Counted from the first letter of the stretch, positions 51,102-60,380 are shown. The stretch is 64,000 bases of DNA from Colwellia sp. BRX10-3 (GCF_014077505.1 NZ_JACGWA010000001.1:372001-436000); one strand, 5' to 3'. Notes: a model not told the origin generated them from the sequence alone. A program made the numbers and translations.

Positions 51102-52652
51102 CTACAAACTATCTAAATCACTTAATAATTCGGCCGCTTTTTCTCTGATCTCAATTTTTTGCGCCGGCGCCATTTTATCCCAGTTACGAATAGGAAAGCT
51201 CATTCTATGGTTCGACGTAAACTTGTCATAATTTTGGTCAATAAAATTCCAATACAAACTATTTAACGGACAAGCATTCGGGCCGAGTTTCTCTTTCACG
51301 TTATATTGGCAACCTTTGCAGTAATCACTCATTTTATTAACGTAGTTACCGCTAGCCGCATAGGGTTTTGTGGCAATCCAACCACCGTCTGCAAAAAGTG
51401 CCATGCTACGCGTATTAGGTAATTCGACCCACTCAATAGCGTCTATGTAGACGCCTAAATACCAGTCATCTACTTGGCTTGGTGATATGCCAGCAAGCAA
51501 AGCAAAGTTTCCGGTGATCATGAGTCGTTGAATATGGTGTGCATAGGCATGTTCTAAAGATTGCGATATTGCACTTTTTAAACAAAGCATCTTGGTATTA
51601 CCATGCCAAAAAAAGTCAGGTAAGTTACGGTTAGCCTCTAAAAAATTTTGCTCAGCATAGTTAGGCATATTTGCCCAATACATGCCCCTAACATATTCTC
51701 GCCAACCTAAAATTTGCCTGATAAATCCTTCAATTTGAGCCAGTGTTATGCTTCCAGCTGAGTTTTGATAAGCAGCAAGTGCTGTTTGAATAACCTCCAT
51801 TGGATTGAGCATTTTACAGTTCAATGAAAAACTTAGACGCGAGTGGTATAAGCTCCAAGCATAGGGCGACGCGACTGTCATCGCGTCTTGAAAATCACCA
51901 AAATTAGGCAGCTGATGTTGGCAAAAAAAGTGCAGTAATGACAAGGATTGTTCACGATTAATCGGATAAGCAACGTTGGGAGACTCTTTTCCGATGGTTT
52001 TAATATTGTGATTTTTTATCCGCTGTAGATAGTGCTCAGCTGAATTATCAAACACTAGCGGTTTAGGAATAAGTTTGAGATCAGCTTTTTTAAATGATTG
52101 ACGGTTATTAGCATCAAAGTTCCATGCATCACCCTCTGGTTTTGAGCCCTTCATCAAAATTGAAAAACGCTTGCGCATATAACGATAAAAGTTCTCCATT
52201 CTTACATGTGTAGCAGGTTGAAAATGGCTTGATAACTCATCAAATGGCAGCAAAAAGTGCTCACTGTCGGCTTCAATAACCGGTAAAGTTAGTAGATTTT
52301 TTATAGCCTTTAATTGTGTACGTAATCGGTATTCATCGGGTCGCTGAAAAGTAAAGCTTTCGCAGCCATAGCGTGCAACTAACGCTTCAATCAGTGCGGT
52401 AAGGTCTTGATACATTTCAGTATCATCTAAAGTTAAGTAACAAACCTGATGGCCTTTACTTTCGAGCTGTTGGGCAAACTCAGCCATGGCGGTAAAAAAA
52501 GCGGTTATTTTTTGTACATGGTGCTTAGTGTAGTTGGCTTCTTGATAAAGCTCAGCGATGACATAAACAACATCTGCATCAACATGTTCATACCAACTGT
52601 GCATAGGATTAAGCTGATCGCCTAATATAAGCCTGAGATGTTTTGCCTTCAT
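51102..52652 (-). CDS. Fe-S cluster (6-4) photolyase / cryptochrome family protein
   Basis: 516 residues of the bacterial FeS-BCP class. The N-terminal Rossmann-type antenna domain starts LRLILGDQLNPMHSWY, and the helical FAD domain has ILGWREYVRGMYW and ITGNFALLAGISP. Four cysteines at 357, 445, 448 and 461 have spacing 88, 3 and 13, identical to the [4Fe-4S] ligands known in Agrobacterium PhrB (350, 438, 441, 454). These enzymes repair (6-4) photoproducts using light. Neighbours are DUF2256 upstream and TIGR03643 downstream, the usual module. Confidence 0.93.
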   Translation of the reverse strand: MKAKHLRLILGDQLNPMHSWYEHVDADVVYVIAELYQEANYTKHHVQKITAFFTAMAEFAQQLESKGHQVCYLTLDDTEMYQDLTALIEALVARYGCESFTFQRPDEYRLRTQLKAIKNLLTLPVIEADSEHFLLPFDELSSHFQPATHVRMENFYRYMRKRFSILMKGSKPEGDAWNFDANNRQSFKKADLKLIPKPLVFDNSAEHYLQRIKNHNIKTIGKESPNVAYPINREQSLSLLHFFCQHQLPNFGDFQDAMTVASPYAWSLYHSRLSFSLNCKMLNPMEVIQTALAAYQNSAGSITLAQIEGFIRQILGWREYVRGMYWANMPNYAEQNFLEANRNLPDFFWHGNTKMLCLKSAISQSLEHAYAHHIQRLMITGNFALLAGISPSQVDDWYLGVYIDAIEWVELPNTRSMALFADGGWIATKPYAASGNYVNKMSDYCKGCQYNVKEKLGPNACPLNSLYWNFIDQNYDKFTSNHRMSFPIRNWDKMAPAQKIEIREKAAELLSDLDSL

Positions 52653-52746
52653 ACATTTACCTTATTCATTATTTTAATATTTTAATTTAGCGCTGAGCTC
52701 AGTGATGATTTTATTTATAAGTGCAGGTCTGAGTTTAGTTCTTATT

Positions 52747-52917
52747 TTAGTTATTAATTGCGTTATGGGTTGAGTTAAGTTTCGGGCGCTTGTTGCTCCG
52801 ACATCGCTCTGAGCAATAAAGCACACTACTCCAACATGCCTGCCATTTTTTCCGCCATACAAAATCTTTTTCGCAGGTAAGACAGCTTTTATGGGGTAAC
52901 AATAATTTTTTATGCAT
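52747..52917 (-). CDS. DUF2256 small zinc-ribbon-like protein
   Basis: 56 residues from ATG 52917, too short for common gene finders. The core KSCLTCEKDFVWRKKW, then CW and YCSERC, matches DUF2256 with its paired cysteines (CxxC and CxxxC), probably binding zinc. A GTTAGG site lies before the ATG. It is 94 bases upstream of the Fe-S photolyase gene; this family is regularly found with photolyase/cryptochrome genes in marine gammaproteobacteria. A longer open frame on the same strand in another phase (52674-52862) is a shadow. Confidence 0.85.
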   Translation of the reverse strand: MHKKLLLPHKSCLTCEKDFVWRKKWQACWSSVLYCSERCRSNKRPKLNSTHNAINN

Positions 52918-52937
52918 GACTTACCTAACTCACTTTT

Positions 52938-53120
52938 CTAACGACTTATATTTTTTCGTTTTACTCGCCTTTTAGTACTTCGAACATGCTTTGATAAAAT
53001 GCGTTGACTCTCTTTTTTGGTACCTAATCGTTGTCGAAAGCCCCAGAGTAAGTCGCGGGCAATTTTTCCTGTTTCATTGATATCAACCATAGGCAAAGGA
53101 TAGGTTTGGCGCAACTGTTC
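52938..53120 (-). pseudogene. C-terminal stump of a photolyase-like gene
   Basis: An open stretch bounded by stops encodes EQLRQTYPLPMVDINETGK, then WGFRQRL, KKESQRIL and a basic tail, which looks like the C-terminal end of a FAD-binding photolyase-family protein (the family's TYPxPIVD segment). There is no start or upstream domain, and a TAA interrupts the frame just before it. It adjoins DUF2256 and an Fe-S photolyase, where an intact photolyase gene would be expected. Assignment rests on a short region. Confidence 0.55.
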
Positions 53121-53464
53121 TTATTGGGATATCAAACAAAGATTCAAACACCTAGTTAAAGATTGCAATGACCGAGATTAACATCGAATTGGAGCGCATA
53201 TAATGCTTTACGGCCAATAAAAGGGTCATAGTAAATTTTTATGAGGTAATCACTGTCACTAAAATAGGGCTATTACTTATGTTCTAAATGGATTTGCGGC
53301 TAGGTTTAGTCGTTGGCTAGATGTTTAGTATAGGGGATCCAAAATGGTATTAATTAAATTTTCAATACCATTTTGAATAAAATGGAGAGCTATAATATTG
53401 TATAAAACTAGCAATATTTTTTATTATAGCCAGTGGCTAATGTTTGTAATTTAACAAAAATTAG
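53121..53464. other. Intergenic region with decayed sequence and an inverted repeat
   Basis: Between the photolyase stump and the Mur ligase end. A 37-codon open fragment at 53156-53269 (minus), containing YYDPFIGRKALYALQ, may be part of another decayed gene; I cannot assign it. Inverted repeat 53341-53351 with 53364-53374 lies further on. tagccagtggcta near 53430 is a weak hairpin after the Mur ligase stop. Confidence 0.4.
53341..53374. repeat. 11-bp perfect inverted repeat
   Basis: aaaatggtatt at 53341-53351 and aataccatttt at 53364-53374, 12-base loop. There is no T run, so not a good terminator; role unknown. Confidence 0.6.
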
Positions 53465-55183
53465 TTAAGACTTTTCAAGTAACAGTTTAGTGATCTCTTC
53501 TCGCTCAGATAACACCATCAATAACGCTAAATCATCGGCTTGCAGCTGTTCTACAATATGCTTTGCGCCCGCAAACGGGCTACTAAAAGTAGAAATATCG
53601 CATTCGTTCATACCATGTTCGAGCGCGGTATCAACAATTAACTTAGGTACTTCACCTAACTCCCTGCCACGTAAATACGGCTCCACCTCAGCAGCAATAA
53701 TAAAATCAGGCTTCATTTTTAACGCAGTTTTTGTCAAGTTGATGATTTCGGTGTCAGTTCTATCGCCCGCGTGACTTAACATTAAAAATTTGCGCTGTGC
53801 TTGTATGTTTGCCGTAGTGACAGCCATGGCCTGCATGCTATGAACATTGTGAGCAAAATCCATGATAACTTGCGCATTATTAATTTTAAATTGATTGCCT
53901 CTGCCAGGGTTGTCTTCACTATTACTGGCAAAAATTGCTAACGCTGCTGTAATTGCTTTGTTCTGAATACCTAAACTTTTCGCTAAACCAATTGCCCCAA
54001 GTGCATTTTGAATATTGTGTAATGCCGCGCCGTTAAGGGTCATCGGAATATCGTTAACTGCGATAATAGTCGACTCTTCATGCTGGTCTAAATACACCAA
54101 ATGTTGATCACGCACAAAACAAACAGCGCCACCCTTTTGTTTATGTTGCTGTAATGTTTTATTGTTTTCATGCAAAGAAAACCAACACTTATTCACCGGT
54201 AATTCAGGCGCCAAGGCCACTAAATATTCATCATCGGCATTAAGCACTAACGTACCTTTGCTTTGTCCGTTATTCAGTAAGCCTTTAGCAACAACTGCTT
54301 TCGCTTGGGCCAGGGCAGAAACGGTGTTAATACCGTATTGCCCTAAATGATCTTCTGCAATATTGGTGATTAAAGCAGCGTCGACATTATCTATCGGTAA
54401 TCCCCGACGTAAAATACCGCCGCGAGCAACTTCTAAAATAGCGGTTTGGGTATCAGGGTGGCGTAATAACATTCTTGCACCGCCTGGTCCTGAATAATCG
54501 CCGTGATCTATAATGTTATCACCCACCCGAATAAAGTCGGTTGAGGTTACACCACAACATTTTCCTGCTTGCTCAATAATTTGCGACATTATACGCACAC
54601 TGGTCGATTTACCATTAGTGCCAGTTACATAGGCAAGCGGTATCGATTTGTATTTTGACCAATTTATGCTTGATGGTTCAGGGAGTTCAGTTATTGGCCA
54701 ACACTGCGCTGTGGTGCCATAACCTAATGAAAACTCATCATCGTCAACCAAATAAACAATGTTGTTAGCTTTTGACTGTTTAATTAACTCAAGCAGTTTT
54801 GGATTAACTTCTTCCGCTATAGTCACTTTTAAGCGTGCTATTGCTACTGATATTTCTTCTACATTCGGGGTGTTAGTTAATTCTTCGCAAGTTAGCTGCC
54901 ATGCTAATTCATTTAAATCACAGGCAGCATAAAGCGCATCCATAGGTGCACTAATGGCAATAGTGATTCCGTCTTCGAAGATACGCGAGTAGATTTTTTC
55001 GTTTGACCAATCAACCGCTTTAAGTAACCTGTTGGCATAAATAGACCAAATATTTACCACAACAAGTTTATCAATACCGGAGACAAAAGCATCAATGATA
55101 GCGCCAGGTTGATCTGATAATAAATTTTTACCGGTCAGTCGACGATTATCATCTAAGCTTAGTGTTATATTTTCTCTGTTCAT
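53465..55183 (-). CDS. Mur-ligase-type cyanophycin synthetase paralogue without ATP-grasp domain
   Basis: 572 residues. Residues about 1-170 have no recognised ATP-grasp signature. A Mur ligase core follows: P-loop GTNGKST at 188-194 (Lys192), TNIAEDHLGQYG, HNIQNALGAIGLA, and the C-terminal NPGRGNQF and DFAHNVHSMQAM, all aligning with the C-terminal half of CphA. The intact P-loop implies real ATP-dependent amide ligation. It is 139 bases downstream of cphA on the same strand, so it is likely part of cyanophycin synthesis. It resembles the CphA-prime type proteins seen in Acinetobacter clusters; the reaction is not known to me. A long inverted repeat separates the two genes. Confidence 0.8.
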   Translation of the reverse strand: MNRENITLSLDDNRRLTGKNLLSDQPGAIIDAFVSGIDKLVVVNIWSIYANRLLKAVDWSNEKIYSRIFEDGITIAISAPMDALYAACDLNELAWQLTCEELTNTPNVEEISVAIARLKVTIAEEVNPKLLELIKQSKANNIVYLVDDDEFSLGYGTTAQCWPITELPEPSSINWSKYKSIPLAYVTGTNGKSTSVRIMSQIIEQAGKCCGVTSTDFIRVGDNIIDHGDYSGPGGARMLLRHPDTQTAILEVARGGILRRGLPIDNVDAALITNIAEDHLGQYGINTVSALAQAKAVVAKGLLNNGQSKGTLVLNADDEYLVALAPELPVNKCWFSLHENNKTLQQHKQKGGAVCFVRDQHLVYLDQHEESTIIAVNDIPMTLNGAALHNIQNALGAIGLAKSLGIQNKAITAALAIFASNSEDNPGRGNQFKINNAQVIMDFAHNVHSMQAMAVTTANIQAQRKFLMLSHAGDRTDTEIINLTKTALKMKPDFIIAAEVEPYLRGRELGEVPKLIVDTALEHGMNECDISTFSSPFAGAKHIVEQLQADDLALLMVLSEREEITKLLLEKS

Positions 55184-55215
55184 ATATACCCAAACGACTT
55201 CAAGATGTGAGTTTC

Positions 55216-55296
55216 AGAACGCCTGAGCGAATCAAAACCCTTTGTGCACCTTTTGATTAAGAGATGCACAAAGAACATGGTTTGCTCAGGTGTTCT
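55216..55296 (-). repeat. Long imperfect inverted repeat between cphA and Mur ligase genes
   Basis: Arms 55216-55248 and 55265-55296 match in about 24 of 33 positions; blocks agaac, cctgagc and ctttgtgca are exact. The loop is 16 bases. A second smaller pairing (aatcaaaa at 55230, ttttgatt at 55251) overlaps it. The adjoining cccaaacgacttcaagatg looks like an intergenic repeat motif common in marine gammaproteobacteria. Confidence 0.65.
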
Positions 55297-55322
55297 AAAG
55301 GTTTAAACTTTTTTAGCTGAAA

Positions 55323-58142
55323 TTAATCACTGTCTTCATCGTGTTCAGATACCACACGCACACCTCGTTCATCAGTAACAATTCGCATGCCTGTTTCTAA
55401 GACGAAGGTATCTGGCTCTGTAGTTTCTAACATAGAAACAACGGTTTGACGTGCTGGTTTAGCTTCTTCGTGTTCAGATTCATTAACCCCATTGAAGTTA
55501 ATAATTTGCTTCCAACAACGGGTTATAGCATCACCAAACACCATTAATAAGTCATCAGTACTGGCTAATTCAAGGCCTTTATTAATGGCCTCTACTTCAT
55601 CTGAAATACAATATATTTGCGACTCTTTAATGCCTTCAGCTCTTAATGATGCCGCTAACATTTGTGGCACTTCATCTGAATCACGGCCACGTCGATCATC
55701 ATCAGCCTTACAAATGTAGATATCGAAATGCCCGGCAGCAGCTTTAGCAATATTAACGATATCTTCATCACGACGATCTCCTGGACCTGCTAACACAGTA
55801 ATACGTTTACCATTAACTTCTAATTTGCTGGCTAACTCGCTCATACAACGCACACCATCAGCATTATGGGCGTAATCAAGTATCACTCTAAAGTTATGTT
55901 CATCAAACACGTTCATTCTGCCTGGTGCTTGATAAAAGGTTGTGGTGAAAGTTCTTAAACCTTGTTGAATAGCATCTAACGGCTTACCTAAACAATAAGC
56001 TAAGCCTGCTGCAAACATAGCATTTTGCACATTGTGTAGTGCTTTACCTTCCAAGGTTGCCGGAATTAAATGCGTCCAGAGTAGCGGAATATGAGTACCG
56101 TTATCAAAAATGGTGATCATGTCACCGTTGATACCTTTCTCTAATACTACTGCTCGACCGCCAGCACGAATATGCTCGCGTACTAAGCTATGACCGGTGT
56201 TCATGGTGACATAGCATAAATGTTTAGCTTTAGTGTGATCAGCCATTTTTAAACATAGTGGATCATCAGCGTTGAGCACAACACTATCTTTGGCAACTTC
56301 AACAACAATACGTTTAATTTCAGCTAGTTGTTCAAGGGTATCTATGCCTCTTAGTCCAAGGTGATCTTCTTGCACATTAATACAAGCGGCTACATCACTT
56401 TCTAAATAGCCAAGGCCTGAACGTGCAATACCACCTCGGGCGGTTTCTAATACGGCAATATCAACAGAGGGATCACGTAACACAATTTGAGATGAAACTG
56501 GCCCCGTCATATCACCTTTAACAGATAACTGACCATCAACATAAACCCCATCGGTAGAGGTCATACCGACAACATGTCCGGCATTTTTTAATATATGAGA
56601 TAGCATTCTAGAGGTGGTAGTTTTACCATTTGTGCCTGTAATACCTGCAATAGGAATACGCGTTGGTAAGGCAGGCGGAAACAGCATATCAATCACTTTT
56701 CCGGCAACATCTCTTGGCTTACCCTCACTTGGGGCGACATGCATTCTAAAGCCTGGTGCCGCATTAACTTCAACAATACCGCCACCAATATCTTTGTAAG
56801 ATTGAGTGATATCAGCAGTTAAAAAATCAACCCCGCCAACATCTAAACCAACAGCTTGTACAGCTCGTTCGGCCATCGTTTTATTGTCAGGATGAACCAC
56901 ATCGGTCATATCAATTGCCGTGCCGCCGGTAGATAAATTTGCAGTCGCACGAAGGTAGAATATTTCACCTTTTGGTAATACCGTTTCTTCCGTAAAATCT
57001 GACTCTTCTAATAAGCGCATAGCTTGGGTATCTAGCTCTAATTGCGTTAGTACCTTTTCATGGCCAACACCTCGGCGTGGGTCTTCATTGATAATATCAA
57101 CCAATTGACTAATCGTATTAACGCCGTCGCCAATAACATGGCCAGGTACACGTTTAGCTACCGCGACTAATTCACCATTAACCACTAACATGCGGTGATC
57201 TAATCCAGTCAAAAACGACTCAACTAACACCGCACGGCTTGTGCCATGCTCACGCGCAAAGGCAAAAGCGGTGATCACTTGATCTTCAGTCGTTAGATCA
57301 ATAGATACTCCGCGACCATGATTAGCATTTAATGGTTTTAATACCACAGGATAACCAATACTTTTTGCCATTCTCACGGCTTGTACATCAGAATAAGCCA
57401 TACGTTGCTTAGGAACAGGCAAACCCAGATCATTTAATAAATTATGGGTGTCTTCTTTATCGCAGGAAATTTCCACTGCTATGTGTTTAGTTTCACTAGT
57501 AATAGTGGCTTGAATGCGCTGCTGATATTTACCATGACCAAATTGAACCAAGCTATATTCATTTAATCGTAACCAAGGAATATCACGTTTTTCTGCAGCG
57601 TCAACAAGTGATTGTGTACTAGGACCAAATTGTTTGCGTTGCGCAAAGCGAATAAAGTCGGCCATCTCTTGTTGAAAATCAAAATCATCTTCAATAGTGG
57701 TTTGCAACTCGGTTTTAATGTTTTCAGGCATTAATGAAATTAATAACTTTCGAGCTAATATCGCGGCTTCAAGACCTACATCTCGTTGCTTATACTGGAA
57801 AACCATATTGTATTCGCCTGGATTCCCTGTACTTCGAGTCTTACCAAAAGTAACTTCAGTACCTGCTACACATTGCAGCTCGAGCGTAACATGCTCCCAA
57901 ATATGAGCAATCCAAGTGCCTTCGTCTTCTTTCAAACGCCTGATAAAGCCACCGGGCTCACCATAAGAACAACCGTGTTGATCTAAACTTGGCAGGTTAG
58001 TGATTAATCCATCAATAAAATCAGCACCCAATTTAACTGAAGGATATTTTTCCAAAATACCTATATCTACAATGTGGCGAATCACTGGAAAATGAGCGTA
58101 AACATTAGGGCCAACATAAACGTTGGAAGAGAGCATTTTCAT
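55323..58142 (-). CDS. cphA: Cyanophycin synthetase
   Basis: 939 residues, within the usual CphA size. It polymerises Asp and Arg into the storage polymer cyanophycin. N-terminal domain (1-165) starts MKMLSSNVYVGPNVYAHFPVI; the ATP-grasp domain (about 200-475) has PVVLKPLNANHGRGV and VEVNAAPGFRMH; the Mur ligase half has P-loop GTNGKTTTS with Lys507, INVQEDHLGLRG, HNVQNAMFAAGLA and DYAHNADG. An AAGGAAA site precedes ATG 58142. A terminator after cphB and its own leader of about 180 bases suggest independent transcription from the breakdown genes. Confidence 0.95.
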   Translation of the reverse strand: MKMLSSNVYVGPNVYAHFPVIRHIVDIGILEKYPSVKLGADFIDGLITNLPSLDQHGCSYGEPGGFIRRLKEDEGTWIAHIWEHVTLELQCVAGTEVTFGKTRSTGNPGEYNMVFQYKQRDVGLEAAILARKLLISLMPENIKTELQTTIEDDFDFQQEMADFIRFAQRKQFGPSTQSLVDAAEKRDIPWLRLNEYSLVQFGHGKYQQRIQATITSETKHIAVEISCDKEDTHNLLNDLGLPVPKQRMAYSDVQAVRMAKSIGYPVVLKPLNANHGRGVSIDLTTEDQVITAFAFAREHGTSRAVLVESFLTGLDHRMLVVNGELVAVAKRVPGHVIGDGVNTISQLVDIINEDPRRGVGHEKVLTQLELDTQAMRLLEESDFTEETVLPKGEIFYLRATANLSTGGTAIDMTDVVHPDNKTMAERAVQAVGLDVGGVDFLTADITQSYKDIGGGIVEVNAAPGFRMHVAPSEGKPRDVAGKVIDMLFPPALPTRIPIAGITGTNGKTTTSRMLSHILKNAGHVVGMTSTDGVYVDGQLSVKGDMTGPVSSQIVLRDPSVDIAVLETARGGIARSGLGYLESDVAACINVQEDHLGLRGIDTLEQLAEIKRIVVEVAKDSVVLNADDPLCLKMADHTKAKHLCYVTMNTGHSLVREHIRAGGRAVVLEKGINGDMITIFDNGTHIPLLWTHLIPATLEGKALHNVQNAMFAAGLAYCLGKPLDAIQQGLRTFTTTFYQAPGRMNVFDEHNFRVILDYAHNADGVRCMSELASKLEVNGKRITVLAGPGDRRDEDIVNIAKAAAGHFDIYICKADDDRRGRDSDEVPQMLAASLRAEGIKESQIYCISDEVEAINKGLELASTDDLLMVFGDAITRCWKQIINFNGVNESEHEEAKPARQTVVSMLETTEPDTFVLETGMRIVTDERGVRVVSEHDEDSD

Positions 58143-58321
58143 AGTGATTTCCTTTTATTACTCTAACGAGAATTTTTTATTATTTGTTATTGGGACTACG
58201 CTATACGCGGTCTAGAAAAGATAACACGCTTTGAATAGGGAACATACTACTTGAGAGAATATTTTATTGAACAGAAGAAGGGAATATTGAAATATGCTTT
58301 AAGTTATTGTAATAAAATAAT

Positions 58322-58347
58322 AAAACCCACCAAGAAATAGGTGGGTT
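58322..58347 (-). terminator. Terminator after cphB, separating breakdown and synthesis units
   Basis: On the minus strand the stem aacccacc/ggtgggtt (58340-58347 with 58324-58331) is followed by ttattatttt. It lies 13 bases past the cphB stop and before the cphA leader. Confidence 0.85.
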
Positions 58348-58359
58348 CTACTAGAAAGT

Positions 58360-59184
58360 TTAGCTTGCTGGTGTAGCTATTCTTTCGTTGATACAGTAAG
58401 TTGCACCTGGTCCAAGCACATGTAATTTAAGGCCAATTAAGGTAATAGCTTCGCCTCTATTAGCATCTGCCATTGAACTATGCGATAAGTCTGAAGGATC
58501 AACTACCGTTATGCTGCCATGACCAACCACTTCTAAAACCCCTGTTGGGTCAATAAAAGCAGCAGTATTTTCACAAATACCCAGGCCTGAAGCAAAAGGG
58601 TTATAAGAAATTGCTGAAAGCAAACGGCCTAAGCGGTTTCTTTGGCTAAAATGCTGGTCAATAATGACTTTATTAATTAAGCCCATGCCCGGTGCAAAAG
58701 TAACCCCTTCTTCATTAGGTAACGCACCTGTTCGGCCGCCAGCGATCATATGTTCTGGCATAATGGCTGCACCTGCAGACGTACCTGCAACATGCACACC
58801 ATCCGCATTACGTTTACGAATACTTTGTGCTACTGGTGTGCCGCCTAAAATTGTAGACAAGCGTAATTGATTACCACCGGTAATAAAAATACCCGTGGCT
58901 TTATCCAACTCAGCGAGGTATTCATCACTATTAGCTTCTTCACGATCATTAATCGGCAAAGAAATTGCTTTTTGCACGCCTAATTCATGAAAAACATCTT
59001 CGTAATTGGATCCTGTTTCTTCAAGTTGTGAAGCGGTCGGAATAATAACAATATATGCATTTTCTCCACCACAAAGCTCAACAAAACGTTGTAGAATTAT
59101 AGGATCCTTTACGCGCTCTTCTGCCCCCCCGATAGGAATTACAAATCCCCGTTGTTGACCATCAATTGTTTTAGCTGGACACAT
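58360..59184 (-). CDS. cphB: Cyanophycinase
   Basis: 274 residues, a serine exopeptidase of the S51 family that cuts cyanophycin to beta-Asp-Arg dipeptides. The nucleophile Ser136 lies in VAGTSAGAAIMP, with GGAEER near the start and ITGGNQLRLS and IIDQHFSQRNRLGRL as family motifs. No signal peptide, so intracellular. AGAGGTAG before ATG 59184 is a good ribosome binding site. The start is eight bases from the iadA stop, so the two share a transcript. Confidence 0.95.
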   Translation of the reverse strand: MCPAKTIDGQQRGFVIPIGGAEERVKDPIILQRFVELCGGENAYIVIIPTASQLEETGSNYEDVFHELGVQKAISLPINDREEANSDEYLAELDKATGIFITGGNQLRLSTILGGTPVAQSIRKRNADGVHVAGTSAGAAIMPEHMIAGGRTGALPNEEGVTFAPGMGLINKVIIDQHFSQRNRLGRLLSAISYNPFASGLGICENTAAFIDPTGVLEVVGHGSITVVDPSDLSHSSMADANRGEAITLIGLKLHVLGPGATYCINERIATPAS

Positions 59185-59192
59185 ATCTACCT

Positions 59193-60380
59193 CTATTCAA
59201 ATGTACCTTTGATAATTGTCTGATTATTTTGCTTGTGCCATACACCTTGCGCCATCACATCAGTAATTTCATATTTTTCATTCATCACTAATAAATCAGC
59301 ATCAAAACCAACGGCAATTTGCCCTTTGTTTTTAAAGCGCAAAATATTAGCAACATTGCTCGTTAACATAGGAAGAACTTGCTCCAGTGGTAAACCTTTA
59401 CGTAAAGTTTCCACTAAAGTTTCTCCTAAGGTACTCGCTCGACCAAAATCCATATGCACTAATTCACCTTGAGGGTCAAAACAAGGCAAGCAACCTCCAC
59501 CATCCGAGCTAAGGGTTATTTGTTCTAAAGGCAATTGTCTTTCAACCGCCATTTCAATCGCGTCAGAGGCTTCCCAACCTGGCTGAGCTGTGCCAGCAGG
59601 AAATGCCGTAAGGTCAATATGACAACCTTGAGATAATAATTTGCAGCTATCTTCAAACAAAGCTTTATTGCGATTAACATGGGTTGGATTAAACACCCGC
59701 GCTGGCAGTTCAGTGTCTCGAATCGCTTGTTCAATTAAGGCTAAACGTTTTTCACCGTCGCCTAAATGAAAATGAATAATACCCGCTTTACCTGTCATTA
59801 AGCCCGCGACATGCGTTTCACTGGCAAGGCGGATCACTTCTTCAAAGGTTGGTTGGCTAGAACGATGATCGCTTATTGCAAACTCACCAATACCAATAAC
59901 TGGCTCAAGAAAAACGATATCTGACTTAGCACTGCCCGTTATTGTGGTTAAAGGATAATGATATCCACCTGTCCAACAATAAGCAGACATACCTTCCTCA
60001 CGTAGGCCATAAACTCGACTTAACAAATTTTCAGTACTACGGGTAGTATCATCAGTGCCGAGCAAACCAACAACGGTAGTTACACCAGCATGGGTAAATT
60101 CAGTGAGGCCAACAGGTGGCACTTGCGTAGCAAAACCTGCCTCACCACCACCACCGGTAATGTGAGCATGACTATCAATAAAGCCTGGTGTTAACGTCGC
60201 ACCGTCAAAATTAATAACATTAACGTGCCACTGTTTAGGAATATCTAGCTGCCCTGTTCCATGTTCATAAATTGCTGCAATTTTATTACCTGCAATCAAA
60301 ACATCTTTAATGCCGAGGGGCGTAGGTGCGTAAATATTTACATTACACAATAATTGGAGCATTGGTTGGCTATTTTTCAT
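59193..60380 (-). CDS. iadA: Isoaspartyl dipeptidase (beta-aspartyl peptidase)
   Basis: 395 residues of the amidohydrolase fold. It splits beta-Asp dipeptides, here probably beta-Asp-Arg from cyanophycinase, to free Asp and Arg. Metal ligands: His71 and His73 in DSHAHITGGG, then FHLGDGEK, PTHVNRN and LSSDGGG. In E. coli IadA the bridging residue of the two-zinc site is a carboxylated lysine in IGVKCAISDHR; here the matching segment is IGIGEFAISDHRS, with Glu166 near that place. No clear ribosome binding site precedes ATG 60380. It leads the breakdown unit iadA-cphB. Confidence 0.93.
   Translation of the reverse strand: MKNSQPMLQLLCNVNIYAPTPLGIKDVLIAGNKIAAIYEHGTGQLDIPKQWHVNVINFDGATLTPGFIDSHAHITGGGGEAGFATQVPPVGLTEFTHAGVTTVVGLLGTDDTTRSTENLLSRVYGLREEGMSAYCWTGGYHYPLTTITGSAKSDIVFLEPVIGIGEFAISDHRSSQPTFEEVIRLASETHVAGLMTGKAGIIHFHLGDGEKRLALIEQAIRDTELPARVFNPTHVNRNKALFEDSCKLLSQGCHIDLTAFPAGTAQPGWEASDAIEMAVERQLPLEQITLSSDGGGCLPCFDPQGELVHMDFGRASTLGETLVETLRKGLPLEQVLPMLTSNVANILRFKNKGQIAVGFDADLLVMNEKYEITDVMAQGVWHKQNNQTIIKGTFE

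Noticed and set aside
52674-52862. 62-codon open frame on the minus strand
   Set aside because: It is a different phase over the DUF2256 gene, whose cysteine motifs define the correct frame.
53341-53374. Terminator for the cyanophycin genes
   Set aside because: The stem is perfect but no T run follows in either direction and it lies about 90 bases from the stop.
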